A stretch of DNA of 64,000 bases. Source: Simmondsia chinensis (taxonomy: Eukaryota; Streptophyta; Magnoliopsida; Caryophyllales; Simmondsiaceae). The notes under the pieces were generated by a model that made no database searches, was not told the DNA's origin, and saw only the letters and a list, made by a program, of their open reading frames with translations. Location of the stretch: positions 29,063,212-29,127,211 of the forward strand of contig JAGTTD010000016.1 of NCBI GenBank assembly GCA_018398585.1. The letters run 5' to 3'. Both the position numbers and the translations under genes were made by a program. Of this stretch, positions 23,862-35,373 are shown piece after piece. Position 1 is the stretch's first letter. Every line of letters begins with the position of its first letter.

Positions 23862-25015
23862 TCAGAGAGTTTGATAATTGGTCGTGCCAGCCAAAGCATG
23901 AAGGGAGATTTGAGCTGGTGACTCAACATTGGATTCCTCCAACAGATCCTGCAATTCCTCTCCAACCGGCTCCTCTCCTTCTTCCTCCTCCAATTCTATC
24001 ACAAACAATTGAGGCCCCTTGTTTTTGCACCTATGTCCAGCCTCAAATTTCTCGTCACAAAAATAGCATAGCCCCTTGGCCCTCTTTTCTTGCAGTTCTG
24101 CCCGAGACATGGTCCTTTGAGGTCGGTTGGGTGAGTTGGCCCCCTGAATCAGAGGCGCAGCCCTATAAGGAGTTGGTCTGGGAGCCATGGGAGTCATTTT
24201 GGGGATGTTGGGAGTCGAAAGTATTGGAGTCTTCAGTCTTAGTTGCCTTGCCAATGCTTCAACCCGGGCCTCAGCAAACTTGGCCAGACCCACTGCACTC
24301 TGCAAGGTTAGTGGCTGTCGAGACCTAACTTCTAAGGCCAAATCCTCTCTCAAACCCGTTAGGAAGCAGCTAATCAATTAAGTCTCATTCAATTCCGCCA
24401 TCACAGAAATAAAATCAAATTTGGCCAAGTAGTCCTTAATGGATCCATCTTGTTTAAGGCTCATTAGCTCGGACATGGGATCCTCAAAAATTTGACCAAA
24501 CCTACCTCGTAATTCAGAAGAATACTAATTCCAAGATACCACCCACAAATTACCCCTTGTCTTAGCAAATTGAAGGTGCCATTGCAATGCTAACCCCCTA
24601 AGATGAATTGAGGCCACTCTAATTTTTTCATTTTCAGGTGTATTGTCCAACAAAAACAGTTGCTCACACATGAATATCCATCCATTGACATCTTCACCAT
24701 CAAAAGTTGGGAAATCCATCCTACTTAATCTAGCAAAGTAAGGATGATTACCATTACCATTCGGGGCCATGGGTACAGCATCTCTATTATTTCCACGCCC
24801 AGCTGAAAATTGGATCCACCGCCTTGATTCATAGTCCAATCCAGGAACAGCTGCTTAAATTCTGCAAGATCGTCTCCCACTTGCTTCACAGAGCCCTCCA
24901 CCCTGGCGACTCTAGTGTTCAGCTCATTGATCTCCTCCTCGGTAGCTCTGATTCTATTGGCCATTCCTTCCTCCACTCTGCGCATTTCGACATTGGCTCG
25001 AGTACCTTCAGCCAT
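23862..25015 (-). pseudogene. Gypsy element: gag
   Basis: Starts MAEGTRANVEM at 25,015 with a coiled-coil-like N-terminus, then frameshifts between about 24,840 and 24,725 into the main pol frame (YFARLSRMDFPTFDGEDVNGW). Stops lie at about 24,522-24,524 and 24,378-24,380. The capsid part contains SCFLTGLREDLALEV. The zinc knuckle has the chromovirus form CYFCDEKFEAGHRC. A TGA at 23,859-23,861 separates it from the protease. Confidence 0.88.
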
Positions 25016-25050
25016 GAGGTTGGTTAATTACCCACAGATCCGAGAATTAG

Positions 25051-25062
25051 GCTCTGATACCA
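25051..25062 (-). other. primer-binding site of the Gypsy element
   Basis: On the minus strand TGGTATCAGAGC, complementary to initiator tRNA-Met, two bases downstream of the 5' LTR. Confidence 0.9.
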
Positions 25063-25063
25063 A

Positions 25064-25486
25064 TGATACGGGGTTTCAAATTACCAAACACAAGGAACAG
25101 AAATAGAATTCAAGACAAGACAGAATTAGAAATTTCAGATTGAGTGAGAAGAAGAAGATAAGAGAGAGAAGAGTATTGATAATTTCATTGATAAAAGATC
25201 TTAATACAAGCTTAGATCATATATATACATATTCTACCCAAAACAAGGAAATTAACTTAATTAATATTCCAAAATACCAAACTCTGAAAGGAAAAACAGA
25301 AATTGTAACAAACACAATGTGCAAACACATGCCAGCAGCATGCTTGCTAACTGCCCGGGGAAATCACGTGCCACGCGCGTGCCAGGAAGCCTCCCGCCAA
25401 CCCGAAAACTGGTGCTGAATGAATTTGAGCTCAATTTGAAACCCGATACCGAAATTGAAGCTCTTTTTGCTAAAAGCACTGTATCA
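25064..25486 (-). repeat. 5' LTR of the Gypsy element
   Basis: 423 bp, TGATAC...GTATCA, followed by TSD TAAAA. It lacks 28-29 bp present in the partner LTR, bounded by short 'caa' direct repeats, which suggests slippage deletion. Confidence 0.93.
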
Positions 25487-25491
25487 TAAAA

Positions 25492-26235
25492 CAAGGTCTT
25501 CTTTTATACTGTCAAGGAATTAACTATTCTAAAAACTTAAAATAATGGATGAAGGCCTAAGAATAATTTTGTACTCTAACTTATGCAACATAACCCACAA
25601 AAATCAAGGTTATCATATCCCTGCTTATTTCTGAAGTTTCACCCTATAGAAGAACTCTCCACCTCAACTAGGACATCAGTAATTACAAATCTTTGGATAA
25701 TAAAATTTTGCAAAAGCATATAGTTTAATTTGAAGTTCCCCTTAGAATGAAATTTCATGACACACTTTTGTAATGGCTGATCTATTTAGTACAACTCAAC
25801 CTTCTCTAAGGAACTAGTCTTACCTTGTCAAACTCCTCGGTAGCATCTTATCCACCTCTTGAACATAAGACCTCTTGTTTGGATTTTATCTGTGCTAGTA
25901 CTTTAGATGTTCGCTACTATTAAGAAGGGCGGAGATGTTAGCCTTTCGCTATTAGTAAGCACTCCCTTAGTTTTGACCTAATAGATACTTCGGTTAAGCT
26001 GATAAGGGTTGGATGGAAGTCTCATTCTTAGCATTCTACTATTGGACGGGAAGTCTCGTTTCAGTGTCTTGGAGAGTGAAGTAGGAGTGGAGAGTACGTG
26101 GAATGGGATAGAATTGAAAAATTAAATTTAACTTTTTATATTAGTTAATTAGCAAGTAAATATTTAAAAAAAAAAATGCTAATACTAAGATTTGGACCCT
26201 TAGAAGAAAAGAATAAAATACCTAAGAGGGTACCA
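25492..26235. other. non-coding interval
   Basis: No gene or RNA seen. 25,500-25,590 carries a TRIM-like phrase ('aattaactattctaaaaac', 'ttttgtactctaac') as at 33.2 kb. The remainder is unique AT-rich sequence. Confidence 0.4.
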
Positions 26236-26362
26236 ATACATAAGCACCGGATCCCATTAAAGCTCCGATGTTAAGGGTGCTCGGGCGAAAGTAGTACCAA
26301 GATGGATGATCTCCTGGGAAGTCTCAGGTTGGGGAGGTTGCGTACATCTACCTCACAAAGAG
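26236..26362 (+). mobile_element. 5S rRNA-headed SINE, internally deleted
   Basis: 26,243-26,326 reads as plant 5S rRNA with scattered changes ('gcaccggatcccatt', 'ctcgggcgaaagtagtacc', 'ctcctgggaagtc'), then 'caggttgggg' and directly 'aggttgcgtacatcta'. Compared with 55,459-55,692, the segment between is deleted and the tail ends early. No clear TSD. Confidence 0.75.
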
Positions 26363-26399
26363 CGATTAAATAAAGTAAAATGAAAAGACAACTTGGAAA

Positions 26400-26880
26400 A
26401 AGAAAAAAAGGAAAATGGGGAATTGGAATAATAGGGCGAATTATGATGAGAAGATCATAGAAGCAGAGCGAGTAATAGAGATGGGAAGAAGGATGAGTCT
26501 TAATTTTGATGGTTTTGACAAACCTATGGTGGCAGACATACTTGCTAAATGTTGCGGATGGGTCATTTTGTCGAGGCAAATGAGAAGTATCAGTCCTGCT
26601 TCCGATTCATGTGCTGATTTTCTATTTCAACTTTAGCTGAGGCCCCTGTTTGAGTTATTCTAGCTCGCTGTATTGTCCTGTTTCCCTGTGTCTTGTCTAA
26701 ACTTGTACTCGGTGTTTGCTGTGTTACGTTTGGGGCAAGCGTCTTTTCTTATTTGTTCTGTCATTTGGTTTTGTGTTATCTCTTTTTGATCCCCATTTTG
26801 GTACAGGTGGACTCATGCTTCGTCTAATGAGTGGTCTGCTTGTATGACGACTACGTTGCAATTCATCAAAAAAATAAAGG
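26400..26880 (+). mobile_element. possible LINE 3' remnant
   Basis: A GT-rich stretch ends in 'ttgcaattcatcaaaaaaat', like the tail of the LINE ending at 41,834. A short open frame (26,415-26,636) has no recognisable domain. Weak call. Confidence 0.35.
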
Positions 26881-26974
26881 ACAAAAGAGATGGAGGTTAA
26901 AATAGAAAGGAAAAATTGTGGAATCATTGTTGTTTCCCTTCCCATGGGAATGGATTTTCAAACCTAGGTCCCAC

Positions 26975-28912
26975 TGGGTATGAAATAGCCCGTTTTTATT
27001 TTCTTTCACATGTATCAAACAGTCAAGGAGTGGGAATGAAATATTTATTATTTGTTAATCGTACCGTTTCAACTTATTGATTTTATAATGGTTTAACAAA
27101 TTAATAAATATTTAGTAATTGTTATCATTTATTTAAAATTGGTTAATAAAAATTTTTCTTATGGTTACTTCGATTTGACTAATTAGTTAACCCTTATAGA
27201 AAAAAATTCAAAATTTTTTCCATTATTTAAACCATAAATTTTGCTACTACTAAATGCTTAAAACGCACATTAAAAAAAAAAAAAAAATTTAAAGATCAAA
27301 ATAAATGTAATTAGAAAAGAAACATCATTAAGCAAAATGATTCTATGCAGATTTTTTTGTACGATCGACCTAGTTGACCCATTAGTCATCACGTGCTTAA
27401 TTATTGTTATTAAGTGTATTTATTATTGGTTTAATATATTGTTTATCTTATTAAATTTATAATCATTTAACAAATTAGTTAAAATTTAATAGCCATTGGC
27501 ATCCATTTAAAATCGGTTAATTAAAATTTTAATTATGATTACTTTAGTTTGACTAAGAAGTTAACCACATTTTAAAAAAGATTCAAACTTTTTTATTGTA
27601 TTTTTTGACAAATTTTTTTTTATTATTTAAATCATAAAATTTTTCCACTTTTAAATACTTTAAATCACAATAAAAAGAGAAATATTTAATATCCAAATTT
27701 TCAAATGTAGTAAGAAAAGGAACATCATTAAGGAAAGGATTTTATATAGAATTTGTTTGTCCAGCCGACCTATTTTAATTGATTTATAATCAATACCTCC
27801 TCAATTATTGTTGTTAGGAGCATTTATTACTAGTTAATTATACTATATAGTTTATTAATGTTCAAAAAAAATATATATAGTATATAATTTATTAATTTTG
27901 TAATTGTTTAAAAACTTAGTGAAATTTTCCTACTTTAATATATTTAAAACACAAAAAATTAATAAAATATTTAATATTCAAAATATTATATGTACTTCAT
28001 CATTAAGCAAAAGGGATTTCTGTAGTTTTTTTTTTCCTACAATCGACCGATCCCTAGTTGACGCATAGTCAACTCAATTGTCATAGCCTCGTTGGCTGTC
28101 TATAATATTACGCTCATCACTTAAATATTAAATGTGATGTGAAATTTATAATTTTATTATTTAAATATTTATGTTATTAAACACAGCATAAAAATAGTAA
28201 GTTTGAATAGTAATTTTTGAAGTCGGGTTAAACTGGGTTGACTCGTTTAATTTCTTTTGCTAATTGGGTTGATTTTTAGTTTGACCTGTTTAACACATTT
28301 TTAATATATTTGATTTCTTTATATAGTTATGTTAGTACTAAAGTAGTATATTATTATTATTATTATATATATATTTTATGTAAATTATCCCATATGAAAT
28401 ACTTTAAATTATATTTAGTAATTTTAATTTAATAGCTTTTTATTTGGGACATTATTTGATAGCTTATTTTAATAATTATAAACATGTTATGTATTTTGTA
28501 CTACTATAATCATGTTGCGTATTATTGATATTTTTGTTGGTTCAGAAAGTAGAACTTAATGAAAAAAATTACTAATATACTTATATGATTAACCAGTGAG
28601 TTAACCGTTTAATAATAATATCAAGTTAAGATTGAGAGTTCCTAATCAGTTTAATAAATGGGTAAGCTCCGATCGACTACATTTCTAAGCCCTCTCGCAT
28701 AACATAAATACCAACAGGACACATTTGACACCCCTATTTTATCCATTGTGTCAATTTTATCCATGAACTTTTAATTATATTAATTTAGATCCTATACAAT
28801 AGATATGTCAAGTTGGTCCTTATATAAAAAATTATGTTAAGTTGTTATGTAAATTTTTAATAATTCAGTCATGAATTGAGTTAAACTAAATCAATGGGTG
28901 GATTTGTAATGG
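26975..28912. repeat. long duplicated block, copy 2
   Basis: Second copy of 16,291-18,720, about 10.7 kb downstream. It keeps the empty SINE target at 28,155-28,172 and lacks about 130 bp of the third tandem unit. The duplication therefore predates the SINE insertion in copy 1. Non-coding. Confidence 0.8.
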
Positions 28913-29140
28913 ATTACTTGCATATAACATACTTTCGCTGTTAACAATTATGTCAATACCTTAACTTAAATTTTATTAAATGATAAAATTGACACAAATT
29001 TAAAATAAATTGTACTTCTAAGGATTAAATTGACACAATATTAATTATAAAATAATTAAATTGATACAGTTAAAAATATAGATACTAAATTAAAATAATA
29101 AACAAAAACAAGATGTTCGGTGTAGATAACCCAAAACATT
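28735..29140. repeat. AT-rich dispersed repeat (as at 1-350)
   Basis: Related to 1-350, ending near 'gtgtagataaccc'; its left part is shared with 18,541-18,720. No coding sequence. Confidence 0.5.
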
Positions 29141-29182
29141 CAAACAATTTTGAGCTAGCCCACTATATATAATATAAGTTTA

Positions 29183-29657
29183 GGGATGGCAATAGAGCGC
29201 GAGGGGTGCGGCAGTGTGGAAACGGGGTGCCTCCTCCATGCTGTACCTGTCACCTAAATCCATATTTATATCCGTCTTGTTATCTGCCACGCATATGAAA
29301 TGGATATTCATATCCACACCCATCTAATTATCCGTGAGTATCTAATAAATATGCATTACCCGCCCCATACCTACCTCAATACAGGTACCAAATGATTATT
29401 CATTCCTATTAGCAGTGATTATTTATTACTACTTTTTAGAATTCAATTATATTTTGTTATGACATCAATAAATAATTGAGGTAATTAAATTTAGATATAT
29501 TTTTTTTTAATTTAAAAGTTAATTAGATACAAAATGGAGCAAATACGGTAGATCTAGGTGAGGCGGGACAGGTACAACAATATACTCATACTCGTTACCC
29601 ACTTCACTTATACATGTACTTGTGAGTGGTAGATTTTACCTGCCCACTGCCATTGTA
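29183..29657. mobile_element. hAT-type MITE
   Basis: Left end TAGGGATGGCAAT; right end (minus strand) TACAATGGCAGTGGGCAGG. The interior has 'tatccatacc'-like and 'ggcgggac' motifs common in plant hAT MITEs. The 8-bp TSD is no longer recognisable. 29,660-29,868 is non-coding. Confidence 0.5.
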
Positions 29658-29865
29658 GGAGGCCCTGAAACCACTTATTAACATCAACCACATAATAATA
29701 CCGATCCATAAATTAAAATTAACAATAAAACACAAAAGGGGATGGCAAGAACATTAAAATTTATGTAATTCAGTTAAAGCTTACATTCACAAAGAGAACT
29801 ACTATAATTTTATTATGTCATTAAAAGTTTACAAGACACTTCCCTCAACTATAATCCTTTTTAAT

Positions 29866-29868
<3 letters not shown>

Positions 29869-29918
<50 letters not shown>
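29869..29918. repeat. (AT)n microsatellite
   Basis: About 25 AT units, directly left of a MITE-like segment. Confidence 0.95.
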
Positions 29919-29921
<3 letters not shown>

Positions 29922-29929
29922 TCCTGGTT

Positions 29930-30130
29930 CTCTATTATAATAAATGACCAAGATTTATTAAACTTAAAAAAAAAATTTACGGTCCATATCCTTTTATAGG
30001 ACAAAAAGAAAGATGGGATGAGAGAAGGATATATTTTTTTTTAATACTCAATAAATCTTGACTATAAATTATTTTTGTAATATCTAACAAATTTTAAACA
30101 TCCATTATAATAGAGAATCTAAATTTGTCC
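29930..30130. mobile_element. MITE related to 53,100-53,400 and 63,001-63,555
   Basis: The ends mirror each other: 'ttctctattataat' at the left and 'attataatagagaat' at the right, with 'aagatttattaaac' against 'aatatctaacaaat' inside. Small, non-coding. Confidence 0.6.
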
Positions 30131-30292
30131 ATTTTAGGCTCTTAATCTCTCATAAGAATACCTATATACATAGAGAGAGACAAAAAACAGATATAATACT
30201 AAAATTATAACGTGTCGTAAAACTAAATAGGATTGATCAAATTCTATACATCAAAATAAGACCTAATCCACGCGTTAAGGAACTGCAATCCC

Positions 30293-30300
30293 TATATATA
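30293..30300 (+). promoter_or_regulatory. TATA-box candidate
   Basis: TATATATA (within CCTATATATA) lies 65-72 nt upstream of the ATG of the RNase H-domain pseudogene, a usual plant spacing for a short 5' leader. Confidence 0.45.
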
Positions 30301-31744
30301 CTCCAAAAATCCCTCCTTCAGTTCACGTAAAATTTTATCACACAGAGACATAGTGAGAGAGAAGATGAGTGGAAGTGGAAGTGGTAAGCGATAACAAGAC
30401 AACGCCGACGACGGCGAAGAGGGAAGCACTGCCACCAGCACGCTGGCAAAAAATGGTGCCGCAGCTGCCGGAGCTCCTCTTGTTTGGGGCTTCTCTAAGC
30501 TTATGTCCTCCTCCGGCGACGACGACGATGATCATCGCATTCCGGAACCTTGCTGCAGCTCCTACCGATCCTACGCCACCGTTGAATCTCGGCCGCCAGG
30601 GAGTCACCGGCAGAAACCGATCTACAAGCTCAATTTCGACGGTTCCTATAACAACCAGGATGATATAGCCGGCGCTAATCGCAGCTCATTACAATTTGAA
30701 CCATCTCTGCCCTGATCGCTGTAACGCTTCTGTCGTTGAAGCTACGGCATTGATGATAGGGCTCCAACGGGCAAAGGTCAGTGAAGGAAATCGTTGTATA
30801 CATCTAGTTAGAATCAAACAATAGCTTAAACCGATGGCTGAAGGACTAGGAATAGTTTATACCCTTAACAATTAGTACATATCTTTGGACTCTATCTATA
30901 TATATTGTCAAGAAACCGTGTATTCTAAAAGCTTAAGTTGAAGGGTAAAGATTCAAACATACAAATGCTTATTGGATTTCAAGCGTGGATATTACTACCC
31001 TCTCTCATAACTTACAATTAAATTATATTATTATTATTATTATTAGTGGGGCTGCTGAGATTCGAACTTATAACTACTTGGTTAACAGGACTCTAATACT
31101 ATATCAAGAAATTATATGTCCCATAAGTTTAAGACAACCTAAAATTAATTTTATACACTAATACGTACAAAAATGGGTCAAAAATTCATTAATTTTTTAA
31201 CATTTTTGTTGTGATTATATTCATGTCTATTTCTGTTAATTTTGACTTTTTTTTACTGATGCTACTTATAATAGTAAAAGTAAGAAATAAGGTACATAAT
31301 AAAAGTATAACGTACAAGTCAATAGTTAAGCAGTTGGACTAACAAATTTTGTAAAATGTAGAATTTAGATACTTGACTTAGATATAAGTATGATTATTTT
31401 TAACTAATGTTTTGCTTTTTATTTAGGAAAAACATGAATACATATTATAAAATGTGTATTAAATAACTAACATGAAAAAATACATTTTACTGCATTTTTG
31501 CCGATCATTTGTAAACGCCCTTTTCAAACAAAAAAAATACGGTTACATTCTTAATACATGAATCATACGCAGCTTTATTATGGAAGGATTTTTTTGAAAA
31601 CCATACTTTTATTAGTCAGTTCTAAACCAACATAATTCTTCAATTTTTTGAAAATTTATCTTGAAATTTAACAATTTTATATTACTGTAGTTAGTTTACG
31701 TTGAGGCTATACATATAATTTTATCTTTTTATTATATAAAATGC

Positions 31745-31860
31745 ATGTTAGTGAGCTCGATTGGTAAAATAATACGCTATTATATGGTTTCTATGTACAG
31801 GTTCGTATCCATTATATGCAAAGATTAAAATTTTCTTTTAATTTTTAAAAATTTCATACG
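31745..31860 (+). mobile_element. tRNA-derived SINE head
   Basis: 'gagctcgattggtaaaa' resembles an A box and 'ggttcgtatcc' (about 31,800) a B box, 40 nt apart, followed by AT-rich sequence. Consistent with a tRNA-headed SINE; a TSD was not resolved. Confidence 0.45.
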
Positions 31861-32086
31861 TGTTTGACACTTTTTGAAGCTAGAGCTCAAAATGAATTTA
31901 GTTAAGAGTTTTTGGTGTTTTTGATAAAATTCAAAGCTGAAGGTCACCTTAATTTTAACAATAGATTAAAAGTTTGAGGGATCAATTTAATTTTGACCAA
32001 TAATTCGGATCAACTATCTAAGAATATTATCCCCAAAATATATAAAGACTATGTACACTAAAAGCAACCCAATAGCACAGTTAACA

Positions 32087-32210
32087 ATTTTTTTTTTTTT
32101 TAACATTCCTAGTGCTCCAAAGGCTCTTGCCTAAGTAGGATCTGGGGAACGTATGTACGCAGCCTTCCTTCTTAAGGATATTACCCCCGAAGAGAGTTGT
32201 TTCCAAGTGT
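32087..32210 (-). mobile_element. Angio-type SINE with poly(A) tail
   Basis: Flanked by a perfect 17-bp TSD (32,070-32,086 and 32,211-32,227, 'caatagcacagttaaca'). Minus strand: 'aacaactctcttcggg', 'gaaggctgcgtacatac', 'ccccagatcctac', 'agcactaggaatgtt' then about 14 A. The usual (TTG)n tail is replaced by A. 5'-truncated. Confidence 0.85.
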
Positions 32211-32939
32211 CAATAGCACAGTTAACATGTTTTCATTATTATTCACCACAGGTTATTACTTTACACTATTATTTTTGTCCGGTAATAACAATGCCCTATT
32301 CGTATTATGAAATTAATTAATTGTATACAGCATTTATTTATTTTTCCATATTTTTTACTTTTTTTTACTATAATCATGGATCTCACACTGCGTAATTTTT
32401 GGATTTCCCCTTGGCAAAGGACATGAAAATCCAATTGAACAGAGTAGAAGGAGACAGCCAAGAGATACTGAGCCGGGTCACGGGACGCTTGACAACACCT
32501 TCAGATTCCAACCTAGTTGATTTGATCAATGAAACTAGACGACTTATGGTCGAGTGCAAGATTAAACCCAATCAGATAAAGAAAGAATCGAGAGAGAACA
32601 ATACGATAGCAGACTGTTTGGCTAAGTTGGGACGCGATGACCAGCATTGCAAGGCTAAGGTTTTTAGTTAAATAGATGAGCTTCCTCGAAAGGTGAAGAA
32701 GGTAATCAAGAGAGATCATTTAATTTATTGTGCAGACAATAGCTGGTCTATAAATTAGTTGTTCATATTGGTGTGTTATTATGATTCTATAAGATATAGT
32801 GATTGATGCGTGCATATCTTTATCTATAAGTATGTTTGTATTTATAATATAATTGAGCAACTTACTATTATAGATAGAAAAGTAGGATATACATATAATT
32901 ATTGTAGAAAATATTAAGTTGGACGTGTAAATAAAGTTT

Positions 32940-33330
32940 GAGTTTCTCTCATGCTAACGAGCCCCATCTTAAACATGACTCCAATAAGATAAGCAAGTAC
33001 ATTGAGCAAATTTATCATAAACTGTTTGATTCGGTAGTGCAAGCAATCAACTATTCAAAAAACTTAAACATGAATGATGATTTAGGAATGACTTTATATT
33101 CTAACATGTCTCTCCTTATTTAAACGCTTATTAAATTTAAAGTGTGAATAGTGCAAAACTCCATCCTATATATCGTGCTTAAATTATATGGATATCAAAA
33201 GTGAGAGTGGTTGGGATTCGAATTCGTGACTCTTTGGTCGACAAGCTCTAATAAGATGTCAAGGAATCAATTATCCTAAAAGTTTAAGCTCGAGAATGAT
33301 TTTATACTCTAACAGTGTAAATGGATGCAA
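32940..33330 (-). repeat. TRIM-like repeat
   Basis: Two related boxes ('aacttaaac...tatattctaaca' at 33,060-33,105 and 'agtttaagctcgag...atactctaacag' at 33,275-33,317) flank a segment with 'ggattcgaattcgtgac'. Both end in the reverse of TGTTAGAGTATAAAA, an LTR-like start on the minus strand. 33,331-33,627 carries 'cgagctta'/'acgagcc' motifs of another old repeat. Confidence 0.4.
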
Positions 33331-33641
33331 CTAGAGTGCGAGTGTGAGGAATTTCAAGTACGATTTTAAAGCGTTATTGTAATTTTATAGAGTTAAATTA
33401 GAGGTAGAAATGAACCAAGTCAGATTGTTACTCAGCTCATACAGCGCAACTCATTTTTGGTATGAGTAGAAGCGAGCTTAGAGAAGCTTCGGTTTGACAA
33501 TTTACGAGCCTAAATGAACGTCCAAAATTTTCACAACTGAGCCCTCTTTAACCATTTTCCTAGCTAATACCAAACAACGAACATTCACTTAACGAGCTAA
33601 TGTGCTTTAACAAGTAATTAATGAATTATTCACAAACTTTT

Positions 33642-34552
33642 GAATCCTACGGGCCAAAATGTCAACTTTCATAAATCTAGTGTCTTTTTTTCTTGTAACA
33701 CTCCCAATGAGCTTAAAGACATTTGCTTGGATGAGTTAGGTGTCTCCCCCTTTAATGTTCAGGACAAATCTTTAAGAATCCAATTGGTGTGGAGTCGAAA
33801 TAAAAAGAAAGCTCTTAAATATCTTCTTGACTGTATGCGTTCAAAAGTCTGATCTTGGAAAGCATCCCTTCTTTCTCATGCCGGGAAAGAAATCCTTGTC
33901 AAAGCGGGCCTTTCCTCCATTTCTTAGTACATCTTTTATTGTTTCAAAATTCCTATCACCTTTTGCCAAAAAATTAATTCTTTTATTGCCAAATCCTGGT
34001 GGAAGTCCAAAGTGGACAACCACCAGGGTATTAATTGGGTGGGATGGAGGAATTTAGCCCGTCCAAAAGGGCTTGGAGGTTTGGGGTTCACGGATATGGA
34101 AGGCATGAACCTTGCAATGCTAACCAACCATGCATAGCGCCTCATTCAGGATCCAAATGCTCTTTGGGCCCGGGTTATGAACGTTTGTATTTTTCGGATA
34201 AAGTGGGGTCTCGACCTTCTTGGTGGCGGAGGAGTGTTCTTGAGGGGCAAGATTTTTTAAAACGTTGTCTCTTTTGGAAAGTTAATAATGGCCTCAAAGT
34301 CAATGTTTGGAATGATGATTGGATTCCTAACGTGATTAACAAGCCTACCCGCCATATATCCGCTGAACCTAATGAGTGGGTTGCTGATTTCATTAATCCC
34401 TTCACGCTCTTGGGATATTTGTAAACTTAATCGTTTCGTCCCCAAGGAGGTAGTGAGGAGAATCCGAGGAATTCCATTGCCCTAGTCAGATTTTGAGCAC
34501 AAAATGATTTGAAAATGGGATGTGAAAGGTATATATAAGGTCAAGCAAGGTT
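33642..34552 (+). pseudogene. LINE reverse transcriptase fragment
   Basis: Reads PTGQNVNFHKSSVFFSC (the SGQxVNxxKS region of plant L1), then WSRNKKKALKYLLDCMRSKV, SWKASLLSHAGKEILVKA, NSFIAKSWW and GINWVGWRNLARPKGLGGLGF over at least two frames with stops. The catalytic FADD region lies upstream of the truncation and is missing. Confidence 0.8.
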
Positions 34553-34557
34553 ATATG

Positions 34558-35373
34558 TGTTGGAAAAATGATACAAGCTAAGTCTAATTTTGTAGGTAGT
34601 TGTATCCCAATTCCATTGTGACTTTTTTACACCGGATACATTTATTTTACAAAAAATTCTTACTGATACTTTCATTGCTGCAACCATTACTATTCTAACC
34701 GTTTGGGATTCATATCAATTAAAAATTAGCTGTTAAATCTTGCTCACTACTACATTAGCCGTTTCGGACATTGAGTATTATTACAAAATGTTGGGATTTG
34801 CAGTATATAAGCACACTTTCACACATAGCATTTGTATCAATAAAATAAATTACAGAGCATTAGTGTCAATCCGAATTATACTCTTCTCTCTGACTTCTTT
34901 TCGTCCTCCTTCCTCTCAAAGAGATTTGGGCAACGTACTTGGCTCTCCTACCCGACTATTAACGAGTGCATGTTAATAGGTGAATCGTGTTAATCCTGGA
35001 GGACGGCCGCCGATACAACTATTTGCACCGAAGCAGCAGCGAAATCGTCTTTTAGGACAGTGGCTATTTACCACGGCACGGTATCTTCGGTATTTTCTAA
35101 CCTACCTTCTTTCTTCTTGTATTTTTGATTGTCGTGTTCGCCTCTTTCGCCGCGGTTTTTTCTTTTTCCTGAAATTTACCACATTATAACACTGTAATCT
35201 TGCTGTATTTTCGTTGTAGTATCGTAGTATTTTTTTCTATTTTTCTGCAGTATTTTCCTGTTTTCTGTAGTATTTTTCTGGTTTTTTTTGAAGTATTTTC
35301 AGTATTATTTACAGTATATACGCAGCGATAAAAGCAGTATTTTTTGTGCGATTTCAACGCAAATTTAATAACA
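34558..35373 (+). repeat. 5' LTR of Copia element 2
   Basis: 816 bp; contains 'gcagtatataagca' as a likely promoter TATA and several 'cagtattttc' repeats near its end. The following bases (35,374 on, 'ttctaaaagacgaattgg') are not a canonical primer-binding site. Confidence 0.9.

Larger units (their letters stand above)
20039..25486 (-). mobile_element. Ty3-gypsy chromovirus (Reina or Tekay type)
   Basis: A 5,448-bp element with LTRs TGATAC...GTATCA and a perfect 5-bp TSD TAAAA (20,034-20,038 and 25,487-25,491). Read on the minus strand: 5' LTR 25,486-25,064, PBS, gag, protease, reverse transcriptase, RNase H, integrase, chromodomain, PPT, 3' LTR 20,489-20,039. Integrase after RNase H and a C-terminal chromodomain identify a chromovirus; the small size suggests Reina, which is inference. 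The LTRs differ at about 16 positions plus one 28-29-bp indel (about 4%), so it is older than Copia element 1. At least six stops and one frameshift disable it. Confidence 0.95.
30365..32671 (+). pseudogene. RNase H-domain (RVT_3) gene, broken, one intron
   Basis: Exon 1 (30,365-30,776) starts MSGSGSGKR and hits TAA at 30,392-30,394. The same frame then runs on to KPIYKLNFDGSYNNQDD, the first strand of a plant RNase H fold with its first catalytic Asp. A frame change follows, then VVEATALMIGLQRAK. A GT at 30,777 and an AG at 32,418-32,419 bound an intron that joins in frame to exon 2 (32,420-32,671): DMKIQLNRVEGDSQEIL, a DLINETRRLM helix and RENNTIADCLAKLG. Unlike LINE copies it has an intron and a TATA box, so it looks like a decayed host gene. 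The intron holds a tRNA-like SINE head and another SINE. Confidence 0.6.

Noticed and set aside
20039..25486. Endogenous plant pararetrovirus
   Set aside because: LTRs, initiator-Met primer site, integrase and chromodomain define a Ty3-gypsy chromovirus; no movement-protein or viral coat features were seen.
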